64,000 nt of DNA from Eopsaltria australis (taxonomy: Eukaryota > Chordata > Aves > Passeriformes > Petroicidae), in assembly GCA_034509425.1 (NCBI GenBank), contig JAVTVJ010000566.1, positions 1,054,001 to 1,118,000 on the forward strand, written 5' to 3'. Within the stretch, counting starts at the first letter, position 1, and each line of letters opens with the position of its first letter. The notes below the pieces were generated by a model. The model searched no databases, had not been told where the DNA came from, and saw only the letters and a list, made by a program, of their open reading frames with translations. This document shows, in pieces, positions 1-12,907 of the stretch. Made by a program: the position numbers and the translations under genes.

Positions 1-654
1 CAGCCCTGAGGGCTTACCTGGAAAAGGCCAAGGAGTGAATTTGTGTGAAAATAAATCCTGATTTCAACCCATTTAAAATTGTGCCCTGCTAAAATCAATG
101 TCTAGAAAGAGCTTGTTCCTGGTGAGAAGCTCAGATTTGTTGTAGGAAATTGCTCTGTGGGGAGAATCATTTCCCACCTTGGCAGGGCCGGGCTCGGTCC
201 CTCAGAGCATTTCCCTGCCAGGAGTGATGTGGGCACTCAGAGGAATGAAAAGGCTGAGAAATTATCACACCTGGAGAGAAAAAACCACCAGGTTTTGTGG
301 CTGGAAGCTGTGCAGAAATTCACCACCAAAGGGAAAGAGCAAAGTGGAAACCACAGCAGAGATCCCCCCGTGCTGTTTTCAGCACCAGCTGTTCAGGTAT
401 CGATTTTTAAAGGTGTTTGCCTGGTTTTTGGGGTTTTTTTTGAGTCACCCCAAGAGGGCAGGGAAAGAAGGAGCACTGAGGATGCTGTTCCCATTTATTT
501 TGAGGTGTTTTTAACTGCAGCTGGAAGGTGCAGGGAGTGGCAGTGGAGGTGGGGATGGCGGGGCCTGGAGAGAAGGGCAGGGCAGGGCAGGGCCTCCATG
601 TGGGCCAAAATAAACTGGAAAAAATCTGGTACCAAGAACTTCAGGCATCTCTGC

Positions 655-1192
655 TCCCTCAGCAGGTGTGGGAGCTGAGATCTCTGGAAAATCAGGTCCT
701 TTTCATTTAAAATAAGGTGGGTTTGGGGTCCAGCTCTCATGGAGCAGGGACTTCTGGTAGCAGCTACAAATACAAAATACCAGCACATGTGGGAGCTGAG
801 GCCCTTTTTATTTAAAATAAGGTCCTTTTTTATTTAAAATAAGGTATTTTTGGGTCCAGCACCCATGGAGAGGAGACTTCTTCTGGCAGCTGCAAATACA
901 GAATATCCATGAATTACAGGTGCTACTGACAAAACAGCTCCTTTTTATTTTAAAATAAGGTATTTTTGGGGTCCAGCTCCCATGGAGCAGGGACTTCTGG
1001 TGGCAGCTACAAATACAGAATATCAGCACGTGTGGCAGCTGAGGCCTGTGGGAAAAAAAGGTCCTTTTTATTTAAAATAAGGTGTTCTTGGGATCCAGCT
1101 CCCATGGAGCAGAGACTTCTTGTTCTGCTGGCAGCTACAAATACAGAATATCCATAAATTACAGGTGCTACTGACAAAACAGCTCCTAAATA
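655..1192. repeat. A-B-A-B higher-order tandem repeat, four ~120-bp units
   Basis: Four units are anchored by the shared word TTTAAAATAAGGT, near 705, 830, 946 and 1068. All carry a core with CCATGGAG (or a close variant) and CAGCTACAAATACA. Units 1 and 3 continue into a GTGGCAGCTGAGGCC-like tail, while units 2 and 4 end in ATTACAGGTGCTACTGAC. The array is therefore two copies of a ~245-bp dimer. No coding potential is evident. Confidence 0.85.
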
Positions 1193-2224
1193 CTTACAAA
1201 CTGCTCCACAGGGACCTGGAACATGCTTCCAATTTATTATTGGGCTAACATTCACCTTTCTGTCTCTTTTCCTGTCTGCATGGCCCAGTTTTCTCTGCAT
1301 GAGCAGTCCCCAAAGGAGGGTTCTGTACACACTGAATGCACCTGAACTGGATTTTTCTGGGAGCAAGCCAGGCAGACATCACCCAGAAAGGTAACATTTC
1401 ATAATTATTGTTTAATTGCTGCTTTTAACTCAGACTGAAAGCAGTGCTTATCCAACCAGGCAGCAGCAAATTCTCCAGCCAAGCACTGCTCACCAATAGA
1501 CTTTGATTACCAAGAGATCATCAAATGCTCTTTGTGAAGAATTCATCCCAAAAACAGCTGGAATGGAGGCAAAATTCACTCAAGTTACTGCCTTTGAGGA
1601 GAGGACTCCAGTGACACTTCACTGACACAGATCCATGAAGCCGAGCACGAGGAATGGAGAGGAAAATGAAATATCAACACCTTCCTACCCTACAGCCCTG
1701 CACAGGGACTTTCCAGCACCAAGAGGATAAAAAATCAAGAAATGAAGCCAGAATCAACCAAAAGTGTGTCTTGCCCCTGAGGATCTCTGTGATTAGGAGC
1801 TGCTTCCAAATATTGGAAGAGTTTTTCCAGCAGAGTCTGTGAGCCAAGGAGCCTCTTTGGAAGGTGAGGAGATGCTGATTGAGACAACCTGAGCCAGAAG
1901 GAGTTCAATCCACATTTACAGATGAGCCAAGAGTTAGATTAGTCCTGAAATAAAATTTTAAAAAATAGAAAAATAAAATGAGAGATAGAGAGCTGCTACT
2001 CAGTTTTGTAAATTAGACTGAAATTCACCTTGTCCATATGCTTCTGTGCTCCTCCTCAGATTTAAATGTTCCTCTGCCCAGGCAGAACCAGCCACCCAAA
2101 ATTCCCTCCCATGGTGGAAATTTTCCTGCATTCACTGCCAGTGATAGCAAAAGCAGAGCAAAGTGAATTTTAATGGAGAAAGGCAAGAGCCTGGTTCAGA
2201 CAAACAGATTTAAACATCACTGTG

Positions 2225-2480
2225 ATATTAAATATAAAGGTGCAGATTCTCAGGTGATGTTTTCCATCTGAGCTCCATTAATTCCATATATTTATGTCTT
2301 TTTACCCAAAATAACAACCTTCCCCAAATAATCCCCCCCCCAAAAAGATACTTAAATATAAAGATATTAAATATTAAGGTCCAGATTCTCAGGTGATGTT
2401 TTCTATCAGAGCTCCAGCAATTCCATAAATTTATGCCTTTTTACCCAAAATAACAACCTTCCCCAAAGAATCCCCAAACC
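2225..2480. repeat. Two-copy tandem duplication, ~139 bp
   Basis: The segment with CAGATTCTCAGGTGATG occurs at 2243 and 2382. Both copies continue through TTTACCCAAAATAACAACC to CCTTCCCCAAA. A C-homopolymer and an AT-rich insert separate the copies. Confidence 0.85.
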
Positions 2481-3296
2481 AATGCCTCCTAAAAACATCA
2501 GGGGAGGCAGGAACTGTTGGTGGAATCCAGTTTCAATTCAGGATTATTCTGATCTAAAGCAAAACTGAGTGATTTCAGGTAAAGGATCACCTCATTATGC
2601 TTTAATGCAGAGCTGTTGAAAGCCAGTTATTAGGAAAGGATTTCCTGCTGCTTTATTCTCTAGCAAAGTTCAATAATTAGAAATGCTGTAAATCTCCTTT
2701 GTCTTAATACTCTCATGATGGGGGCAATAATGACTTTTCTTAAGGAGAAAACAACCAAGGGGAATTAAAACCTTTCCCTAGGACAGACATTTGTACATTT
2801 GGGTTACAGCACAGCGGGATTGCCAAGAGAAATATTCCCAAACATCTTCTGGCAAATAAATCATTTACTCGTTTATTCTCTGAAAGTCACACACAGTTTA
2901 GGACCTGCCTGACCTCCAGTGCAGCAGAGATTAAATACACAAAGTTAAATCCATGTAATAATAAATTCCAATCCAATAAATTCTACAATTGATCCCTGAT
3001 TTATGTTCTGGATCAAATTTCTATTAATTTACTTACACACTTCTGCAGTAAAGAGCCTTAATATTGTCTGCTTGACACCCCTGCAAATAAATTCCCTGCT
3101 GAACAGCATTCTATATGCCAGGAAATGCTGAAATCCAGAGGCTTTGGGGATTTTAATCCCCTGGCATGCTCCAAGCTGATGCACTCCAGGTGATCCTGTC
3201 TGCTCCACCAGGCAAAGCTGAGCTTGGAAAATGAGGGACAGGGATTTAGGCAGGGCCAGAGCCACGGAATTCTTCAGTGGGAGAAGCAGAACACCC

Positions 3297-3338
3297 GTTT
3301 CCCACACGTTTCCCACACGTTTCCCACACACTTCCCAT
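3297..3338. repeat. Short minisatellite, 11-bp unit
   Basis: About four copies of CGTTTCCCACA follow one another; the last is degenerate. Confidence 0.8.
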
Positions 3339-6018
3339 GCTCTTGCATGACACATAAATATTTCCATTTCATGCACCTTGATGAATAATCATTCTAATTT
3401 TATTTATTTAATTTTTTTTAAAAAGTGAGCGGGAGAGCTTGTGCATGAGGAAAGATGTGTCTGGATATTCTAATCAGGCTATCACGGGGGGAAAAAACAC
3501 AAATGTGAAGGAGCAGATCCCCCCCAGGCCATTTTGCAAGTTGAAAAACTCACTGTGATGTCAGTTCTTGTTCAGTCAAAGCCTTTCAGCTCAGCATTAA
3601 TCAGGATATATTTTAATCAAGGAGAAATAAGGAGCCAGGAAATAAATCTGAAAATGGAGCAATAGCAGTGGATTTAGAAGTAAAATTATTTGGTGGAAAT
3701 AAATTCGTTTGTGTTGGGTGTCTTTCAGCATCAGTTCGTGGGGGGTTTTTGGGCTTTTTTCTAAGTAAAGCAGCTTGGTAAATATAGACTGTATATTTTT
3801 ATATCTCTGCTTCTGATCACTTAACTAATTAAAGTAAGACAAGACACGTTGCTTTTTAATGTGCATAATTAACATGTATCATCTTTATTATCCTCAAGAT
3901 CAGGGTGAAATGAAACTGAAAGGAGATGAGAGAGTGCATTGGGCTAACAGCCACTTTCAGAAAACACCATGGACACACCACAATGGGATGGTTCAGCTCC
4001 CTGGGATAGGAAAAGTCTGTTCTAATAGGGATAAAAATTGTATTATTGTTAATAAAGATGATTTTCTAGCGCTCACTCACACACAGAGCAGAGGTTTTAG
4101 CAGGAAGAAGTTGGAACAAGCCAAGGTGAACTTTTCATCCTCACCCTGGAGCTGAAGGATGACACCTTCCTTGGCCATCCTGGTTTGAGGAAACACAAAA
4201 ATTCCAGGCTCAGGGCTCTAGAGAGCCTTTGGAATGTGCCAAAACACATCATTTAAATGTTCTGGTCAATACCTACAGCTGTACGCAGGGAGGGCTAGAA
4301 AGTTCATCCAGGTGCCTCTCAAAGTGCTCATTTTTAAAATATTGAGTGTGAAAGAAAACAGTTACAAAAATTACAGTGAAATAGGAAAAGAAGAGAAACT
4401 TTATGTTGGCGTACAATGCAGACCATTTGGAGTTTGCTCCATACTTTCCATTTAAAAAACAAAAAACAAAAGAAGAAAAAAAAATAAGATTGTGAGCTTT
4501 TAATGATGAGAATGAAGAAGGGAGAAAAAGAACTCCAGGGAGCAGAAGAAATAAATAAATGACACAAAATAAGTGAGGGGGAAGCTCTGATCTCTTAAAT
4601 TGTCCAGGTGTCATGTTCCAGTTGTCCACAAGAGAGCCAACCTTCATTACTTTTGTTTATAAATGGGAAAACAAGCATTCCAACAGAGAGAAAAATGGGA
4701 ACCAGCTCCCTGCAGCCCAGCCATTTTTAGTGTTATTTAAAATAAAAACTCATTTTTATATCTGAATGCACCCATCACAGACATTCCTCCATCAGCAGGG
4801 TCATTCCCTGCCATGTGCATGTGAATATTCCCATTTATTCCCTCCTTTTTACTGGTAACATTTACAGTTCCCTCTTTCTTAAGCCCCAATATATCCAAAC
4901 ATTAAAAACACACTAATGTGTTAAAATTAGCTGCTCTTCATGAGTTCCTTCAAGAATTTTCCCTAATATCTCATATATCCATGCCCCACATCCCCTTCCT
5001 CAGAGGAATAATCACCCTCTGAAGTGGCAAAATCAACCATCCTTGAGATCACCTTTGGCCCTCAGCTGAGCTGGATCACTGGTACTCCACTTCTGTTAGA
5101 TATAACACACACAAATATTTATTTTCAGATATTATTAGAGCTTTCCTAGAGTTGCTTCCTTGCTGTCACCAGTCCAATATTTCATTTATCTGCTCCAAAT
5201 GAAAGATTACATTTGGAAGATTAAGTCCTAACCCCTAACTCTGACTCCTCTGCAATTATTCCACACACTAGATCACTACAGAAAATCAAAAATATTCTGC
5301 TGCATTCTAATATTTAATAACATTTGAGTACACTTGGCAATGGTTGTTCTGATAAATGTGTAAAATACCAGCACCAACATGCAACAGAAGCAATCTTGCT
5401 GGTGGGAGGTGTGAAATCCTATAAATGTGGGTGAGTTTACCCAAATGAAACTGGGTTTTTGTGTCTCTCAGTAGCTGAAAGTAGTACACAACCACAATTC
5501 TATAAATTTATTTTTATTGTATACATGATTCAGATATACCATTCATGCCTGCTCAGTTTTCAGAGAGATTCAAAGAAAATGAGGGGGCAGGAGACAATGC
5601 CAGGAAATCCCAGAACATCACCACTTTCTTTTGCTGTCCCTCAGAGCCAAACATTTCCTTTTTTAAACTTCTTAAAGTTTATAACATCAGCAGAGTTTTG
5701 CTCTCAGCCCAGACTGGACCTTATTGTGAAACAGAAAATTTAATTTCCAGAGAACTTTATTTCCAGAGAACAGAAGGGCGGAACAGAAAAACATAAAAGG
5801 AGCTGGGTGTTAGCAAAGATCCTTTGAGATTCAGCAGATTCTCATTTTTTTCTGAGCCAGAAACACTTAGAAAACAAAAAAGAAGGAAGAGGAAGAGGAA
5901 ATAAATTTACTATAAATAAGTAAAAAGCACTGTTAACCAAGGCTCTCCACATCGTGTAATTACATAAAGCAAATACCAATTCTGTCATTGCTTGAAGGAA
6001 AATAATGAAGGTTGCCAT

Positions 6019-6071
6019 GAAGTTATAATAAATGAAGTTATAATAATAAATGAAGGTATAATAAATGAAGT
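6019..6071. repeat. Short AT-rich minisatellite
   Basis: Three imperfect copies of GAAGTTATAATAAAT, 16-19 bp apart. Confidence 0.7.
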
Positions 6072-7511
6072 GAGAGCCACAGAAAGTGCTGGGGCAAGCT
6101 TTGACCAGAGGAACTGGAAATGCAGCACTCCATCATACATTGAAATATCAATTTTATTCCATTTCAATTAATTCTCCACTAGTGCTGTGTAGATTTGAGG
6201 TTCGGTGCCATGCAAGAAACTCCCTCCAATTCCCAAGTAGAAACAGCAGCTGTGTCAGATTTTAGTTTATTTTTTTTTTCAATATCTCCACAAGTCTCGA
6301 GCCTGTCTCAGCTTTCAGCAGGGCTCCATATGGCTCCTACAACTGCCAAGCAAAATACACCCATCAAACCCACGAGAGCTCTGCAGCCAAAATACTGCAT
6401 CAAAGGGATGAGCTTTGGGAAGGGAAGAGGGCTCACAGAGTTTTGTTTGATATGCAGGACCAAAATAAAACTCTGCAGAAAGTTTAGCAGGTGCTCAACC
6501 TGAAGAAAAAAATGCTGGAATATATTAAATATCTTCAATTTGCTGAAGCAAGAGCAAAGAGGCAAAGCAGGGCTCAGCCTCCTGAGAGTATGAAATTTAG
6601 ATTGGAACAGCTCCTAGCCCAGGAGCTAAAATCATTCTTTCGTCGCCTTCAAAAGTTCTTGATTTCCAAAGGTCTCCAGCACCTTCTTTTCCTCTTTCAA
6701 TTAAATAAAAAGCCCATCTGCACCACAGCCACTGGCCTGGTTCCCACGTGCCTTGGAAAAGTCCAGCTCTTCTTCTGAAAACTTCAAAATCTTCAGGGCA
6801 CAAAACTGTTGAGGAATCAGCAAACAGAAAAATTCACCCAGGGGGAAGGTGGAGGTTAAATCCTAAAATTCCAGGAGTGCAGGATGACAAATACAACAGA
6901 GATTATTTCATGCTGTCAGTGGAATCAGGGGCATGTCAGAAAATTCTCCACCTTCCTCTGGAATCTCCTGGTCCACCTGAACCTGGATCTCCAAGCCAGG
7001 AATTATTTTCTTTGCCATAAAGGCCGAGTCTTCCCTCAGGGACTGGGAAGAAAGCAAGCCCAGGGAGTAGAAGGAGCAATTAAATCCATCTGTGGAGAGT
7101 TTTCCTCCCCCTTTGTGCTCTCTGGGAAAATGCTGCTGGCATTTGTAAAGCTCTGAAAAACACTTGTCCCATTGCAAACGCCTTTTCTTTTGCCAAGTGA
7201 ACTCTCAAAAATTAGATATCATTGTGGGAAGCGCTGCCTAATGAGCCAGTGGCATTGAGAATATTCCGATTTTTCATTCCTGCCATGCAGTGAGAGTGCC
7301 ATGAATAGGATTCAGAAATGCACGGGGTGGTCACAGGGACAATGATCCTGGGTACAGCTGTTCCTGCAGCTGCCACGAGCCCCACACGCTCAGGGATGAC
7401 AGTGATGGATGGAGAAATTACCCTGTGCACTGCTCTGTGCCTGCCCCATTGCCACTCACCGTGCCTGGGCTGCCGTGGGGGATTTGCACTCCGCGTGGAT
7501 CTTCCCAAGAT

Positions 7512-8403
7512 GAGCTCTCCCACCTCCCCAGAATGAGTGTATATATATTATATATATTTATATTCTATATATACCCTTCCATATATTATATATATACCTA
7601 TATATGTATTTATAGAATAGTATATATATTTATATCAGCAATAAACACTTGGTGAGGTATGAACAACACAGCCTATGCCATTTGATAACTAAAAACCAAA
7701 ATGGGATAAGTTGCAATCACTTTTATAGGTAAAGAACTTACTTTGAGGCTGGCGAAACATTTTTTACAATCCTGTAGTTTCACCTTTTTAAAGAACTTTT
7801 ATTGTGTTCATACTACACAACACTGAGTGTTTTTGTAATAGATTCTTACTTCCACACCAGGATTAAAAATATTGGTCAAGATTTCTTCTTTTGCATATAA
7901 AAGAATTAAAATCCTGTTCCCACACCACCAAGGAGCAGAGCCAGAGTTGAGCCAAGCTGGTGATCAACAGGTAGCAGGTCAAGGAGCTCTCCCACCTCCT
8001 CAGAATAAGTGGAATAAGTATATAAAAATAGTAGAATATTGTATATATTTATATCAGCAATAAACACTTGGTGTGGTATGAACAACACAGCCAATGCTAT
8101 TTGATCCTTAAAAACTAGAATGGGATAAGTTACAATCACTTTTATAGGTAAAGAGTTTATTTTGAGGGTGGTAAAATTTTGTTTACACTGCCGTATTTTC
8201 ACCTTTTAAATAACTTTTATTATGCTCATAGTACACTTAACACCGAATATTTCTGTAATAGATTCTTACTTTCATACCAGGATTAAAAATATTGGTCAAG
8301 ATTTCTTCTTTTGCATATAAAAGAAATAAAATTCTGTTCCCACACCACCAAGGAGCAGAGCCAGAGCTGAGCCAAGCTGGGATCAACAGGCAGCAGGTCA
8401 TGG
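7512..8403. repeat. Two-copy tandem duplication, ~420-470 bp unit
   Basis: GAGCTCTCCCACCTC starts at 7512 and again at 7984. CAGCAATAAACACTTGG recurs at 7636 and 8055. Both copies then run in parallel through GTCAAGATTTCTTC and CCACACCACCAAGGAGCAG to GATCAACAGG. The first copy is longer because of an AT-rich expansion at 7537-7635. Open frames inside do not resemble known proteins. Confidence 0.9.
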
Positions 8404-8969
8404 GAAGTTCAGATGCTCTCAGAACCCTCCCTTCAGGTTTTTCCATGGGCACAGTCACAGAGCCAGCCTTTGGTATTTACACATCACCAGCTTCAGATGA
8501 TGCTGAGCATGAGTAAATCCTCAGGATGCAGCTGGGATGGGAATCCTGTGGGAATGGACAGTGACAGCACCCACAGAAATGTCCCAATTCAATGGTGCCA
8601 TCCTAAGAGTTCAAGTTGCTGGCTGGGGATTTTTTCAGTCAGCTTTTCTTGACCAAAATTAAGCAAATTGTGCTTTTCCTTAGGAAAGTTTCTTTAAAAG
8701 TATTTCAGATTTTTTTTTCTCTTTGGGAACACAGTTCAAACAAGTAAATTCCGTCCCTTACCGAAAAAAAAAAACCCGTCAAACAAACAAGCAAACAAAG
8801 CCACCAAGCCCCACAACCAAAGGGAATCATCAATTTTCCTCTAATCACCAAGTCTGTAATTAATCCAAGGTAGAAGTTTGACCAAATCCATGGTATACCT
8901 GCAGTGCTTTTAATGATTAAAGGTCTTATGAAAATTTTGGAAAAGTGACTTACACTTCTTTTATTACAG

Positions 8970-9023
8970 AAAATAATAATAATAATAATAATTATTATTA
9001 TTATTATTATTATTTATTATTAC
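8970..9023. repeat. Palindromic (AAT)n/(ATT)n microsatellite
   Basis: About 20 bases of AAT repeats are followed directly by about 33 bases of TTA repeats, making a near-perfect inverted repeat able to form a hairpin or cruciform. Confidence 0.9.
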
Positions 9024-10671
9024 TGCAGGAAATCCAGCCCTGCTGAGCATGGGAGGCACTGGTCAGAGCTTCCCTTTGTGGCTCAGAGTGAAGCCTGGTA
9101 CCCTCATCAGCCCCAAACCAGCATCTCCCCAGGTCAGGATACTGGAAAGCTCAAGCCAGGAGGGCTGATGTTCCCAAACCCTCTGGGAAAACACGCAGCT
9201 GGCAGAAAAGCTTGTCAAAATCATCACAGAATAAATAGATATTAATGGAAAAATAGAATTATCACAAGCAGCAGTTCAGCGTGGGGAAAGCTGGCTGATC
9301 CTGCCTTTTCTATTTCTCCATATCAAATATGTTTGCTAATTTTCTCTTCCCACACCTCATGCTTCCCAAATCCAAAATCCAGTTACAGCTTAGACACAGA
9401 GACAAGAAGAAAAGGGGAAAAAATGTCTTTGTGTTACTTGTAGCCCAAGCAGGCTCTGGCAACCTGACCTTAAAAATGATACTTCATAGCACTGGAGCAG
9501 GATAAAACCAGAATGAAATCCTGTGAATGCTTTGATCTGGACAAAAAGCAGCACATTAGAGCAAATCCAAAGGGATACATTTCCTCTTATTTCCATTAGA
9601 AACCATTTAGAACTGCAGAAGGATCTTCTCTTCCTTGTCCCACAATTACAGGAATCTTGAAGCATTCTACTGAAACCCCTTCAGAGTTTTCTCTTTGCAC
9701 TGTGAATCCAAGGAAACTTTAAGCGGAAATACAAAGGGAGCTGATTTCCCACCCACCAAACAAGGAGACCCCCATAAATCCGTGATTTACCAAGTGCATT
9801 TGAGCTACAAAGGATCCAGGTGTAGGTGGATTAACAGCAGAAAGTTTTTAAGAAGAACATCTGTCAATCACTTAAACACTTGTGAAATAAAACACAAACC
9901 ACAAATTCAGCACCATTACCCTTCGTGCGACACCACCTTTTTCCGTCCTTTTGGTGTCCCCAACACCTCTGATTTCAAACACAAATGTTTCCATGGTGTC
10001 ATAGCTGGCAGCAAATAAAAATTTTCTCACTTGCCTTTGCTTTTCTTCCAGTTCCCTGCTCCGAGTCTTGGGAGCTCTGTAACAGCTGGGGAGGCAAATG
10101 GAAGAAAACACATTTACAGTGGATCATGTTCAGCCCCAGAGGAGTTTAAAGAGAATTCATCTGTCCAAACCTCCCTGAAAATTCCATATTTGAGCAGATT
10201 ATTGCTAGGAAGGGAAAAGCCCCTGGTATAAAGGGAGATTTCTAAAGCAGCTACAAGTTCATTCAGACTTATTCTCTGTGAGAAGGGTATAAATTATTAT
10301 ATGGAGACAAAAACAAAAACAATTTCCCTCAAGGGGAGTCAGGCTGATTTTACTGGAGTCCATATTGCACCTCAAACCTTTTTCCCCACCAAATTCCAGG
10401 AAAGCACCTTGCCATGGAAAACTCTGTGCTGTGCCCAGGGGTGTGTGGAGGGGTGAACCTGTATTTATAATTCCACAGTCTGGGCTTCTTTGTGGTTAAA
10501 AGAGGACTAATAAATCCTGAAAAAGCAAAATTTTCAATGCTTTCACACTGCAGCACAGATCCTAAACCTGTAGGAGTGTTTATTCCAAGGAAGAAAGGAA
10601 TTGTGTGCTTAACTAAGACAAGGTTAGCCTTAAATTAATTAGGCAGCAGTGATTCAGGATAACGATACAAT

Positions 10672-10912
10672 GAAAGGGGAATGGTTTTAAACTAAAAGAG
10701 GATTTAGATGAGATTTAAGGAAGAAATTGTTCCCTGTGAGGGTGGGGAGGCCCTGGCAGAAGCTGTGGCTGCCCCTGGATCCCTGGGAGTGTCCAAGGCC
10801 AGGCTGGACAGGGCTTGGACGGTGGGAGGTGTCCCTGCCAGGCAGGGGTGGGGCTGGATGGGGTTTAAGGTCCCTCCCAACCCAAACCATTCTGGGATTC
10901 CGTGATTTTAAA
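10672..10912 (+). mobile_element. CR1 LINE fragment, 3' end, forward
   Basis: The sequence runs through the typical avian CR1 3' region: a GGAAGAAATTGTTCCCTGTGAGG-like stretch, then GTGGCTGCCCCTGGATCCC, then GGTCCCTCCCAACCCAAACC, ending in CATTCTGGGATTCCGTGAT. This terminal octamer-like tail marks the CR1 3' end. The copy is 5'-truncated and encodes no reverse transcriptase. Open frames across it are by-products of its GC-rich composition. Confidence 0.85.
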
Positions 10913-11629
10913 GCAGAGCAAGGCTCTTGGTGCTTTCCCTGGAAGCAGCAGCAGCTCCAAACTGGAACCTGCTGTGATCCCACAATGTCCTGTGGTGCCA
11001 GGCCTGGTCCTGCCCTGCCTGGTCCTGCTCAGCCAGACTGGGACTGCCCAGGGCAGGATTGCAGCCAGGAATTCCATCCTTGGGAGCCAGACTGGGGGGC
11101 TCCCATCTCATCCTTGGAAATAACACAAATATATCCAGTTACTGGTTTGAATTAGCCGGGTTTACTTCGATAAAAATAAATCCTTTCATCAGAAAAACGG
11201 CCTGGTAAAATAATTGTGAATTCCCTCTAAATCCACTCAGCCAGGTGGGCTCCTGCCCTCCTCACTCTCCTCTCTTCCTTCATGCCCACACTCCTCAGGC
11301 TTATCCTGTAATCAAGCCCTGCCCCAGACACAATCACAGAATTTCATTCTGCCTCCACTTTTCCCTTCCTCATTGGCCATTTGCAAATAAATCAAACCAA
11401 AGAATCCTCGAGCAATCGCTGACCTGGCCCAAAGCTGAATAATCCACAGAAATTCTGGCTGATGGTAGAGCAGAGCTACAAAGAATGGGGTTTTCCTAAG
11501 GTTCTGACACGCTTTTTATGCAACAAAGTAAGCACAAAACCTACAAGAAATTAGGTGTTTGCATAGAATGTAAAAGAGCTGTGGAATTCCTCTGAAGAGG
11601 ATCAGTTTAAAAAAGCAAAAAAGAAAGAA

Positions 11630-11862
11630 ACTAAACCAAACCAAACAAAAAAAGAAAACCAAAACAAAAAAAAACCCAAAAAACCAAACCAAACCAACAA
11701 CAAAAACCACACAAAACCCCCCTAAAAAACAAACAAACAAACAAACAAAAACAGAAAAAAAACCCCAAACCCCAAAAAACCCAAAAACCAAAAACAAACA
11801 AAAAAACCCCAAATCAACAAACAAAAACCCAAAAACCCCTCCAAAATCCCCCAAAAAACTCT
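11630..11862. repeat. A/C-only low-complexity tract
   Basis: About 230 bases are almost entirely A and C on the + strand (AAACCAAACC, AAACAAACAAACAAAC, CCCCAAACCCCAAAAAACCC). The opposite strand is therefore G/T-only with several G runs. An open frame on the minus strand (rich in G, F, V and L) is an artefact of composition. Confidence 0.85.
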
Positions 11863-12907
11863 GATAAATTTATGGGAGAAGCCTTTCAACAGGGGGGACC
11901 TCTGGATCTTTTTTACCTCTTACATTATTCCCTGCTGAAGACACAGAGCTAAATGAAATCCTCCCTTTGACCCGCCCAATTAAACCCGTTCTAAATTGCA
12001 CCACAAATCACCCATTCAACACTTGAGCAGGAATAAACAGCTCCATTAACCCATATTTGTTCCCCTCAAATTAATCCTGTCTGACAAACACCCCTCGTGA
12101 CCCTGCCTGACACACGGGAGCGTTGCAGGACCTGAAGCACCTGTGCAATTTGGAGCATAAATATTAATTGTGGTAAAATTAACGCGCACTAATTATCAGC
12201 CTGCTCTCCCTAGCGAGAGGCAGGGTGGCAAAGGGGGCACTGAGATTTGTGATTTCCACGGTGCTGAGATCACAGAGAGCTGCCTGCAATCAGCACTTAC
12301 ATAAAATGTGAATTTTCTACATTTCAACGTTTTCCTCACCGCTGAAGTTCAGAGCCCAAGAGGTTTCTAAGCACGGGTGGGATTATAACAACAAACAGAG
12401 CAAAGAAATTTAGCTGAAGTTTAAAGCAATTTAATATTTTCCTCCTCTGCAGGTTTCAGAAATCCACAGACACAAAGGAAGATGGGTCACGAAAAGAGAA
12501 TTTTTATTTTCCTCATAAATACTTAATTTTTTTTTTGGTCAAACATTGCCATCCAGTGGCAGGAAGAGCAGTGCCAATTAACAAATCCTGCCTTTTTTCC
12601 CAGTGCCACCTGGCCCGGAAACCACCCAGGCAAATTAAGGAGTTAATTTCATTTCCTGCTGCCACATTCAGCCCTAATTTCCCATTAGGCAGCAGAGGGA
12701 TTATCAGGTGTCAAAGCTCCTCTCTAGAAGCTCATCAGAGGAAATTCCGATTGTTAAAAAGCATTTTTAAAATTTTTTTCCTTGATGTTTAAGCTCAGCT
12801 GGGACTTTTCCGATCCTACCCTGGCACTTGAGGCAGCTCAGAATCCCAGAGCTCCCACTCTGGGCTGGAAATATGAACTGAAGCCTCCATTTCCTTCTTC
12901 TGCACCA

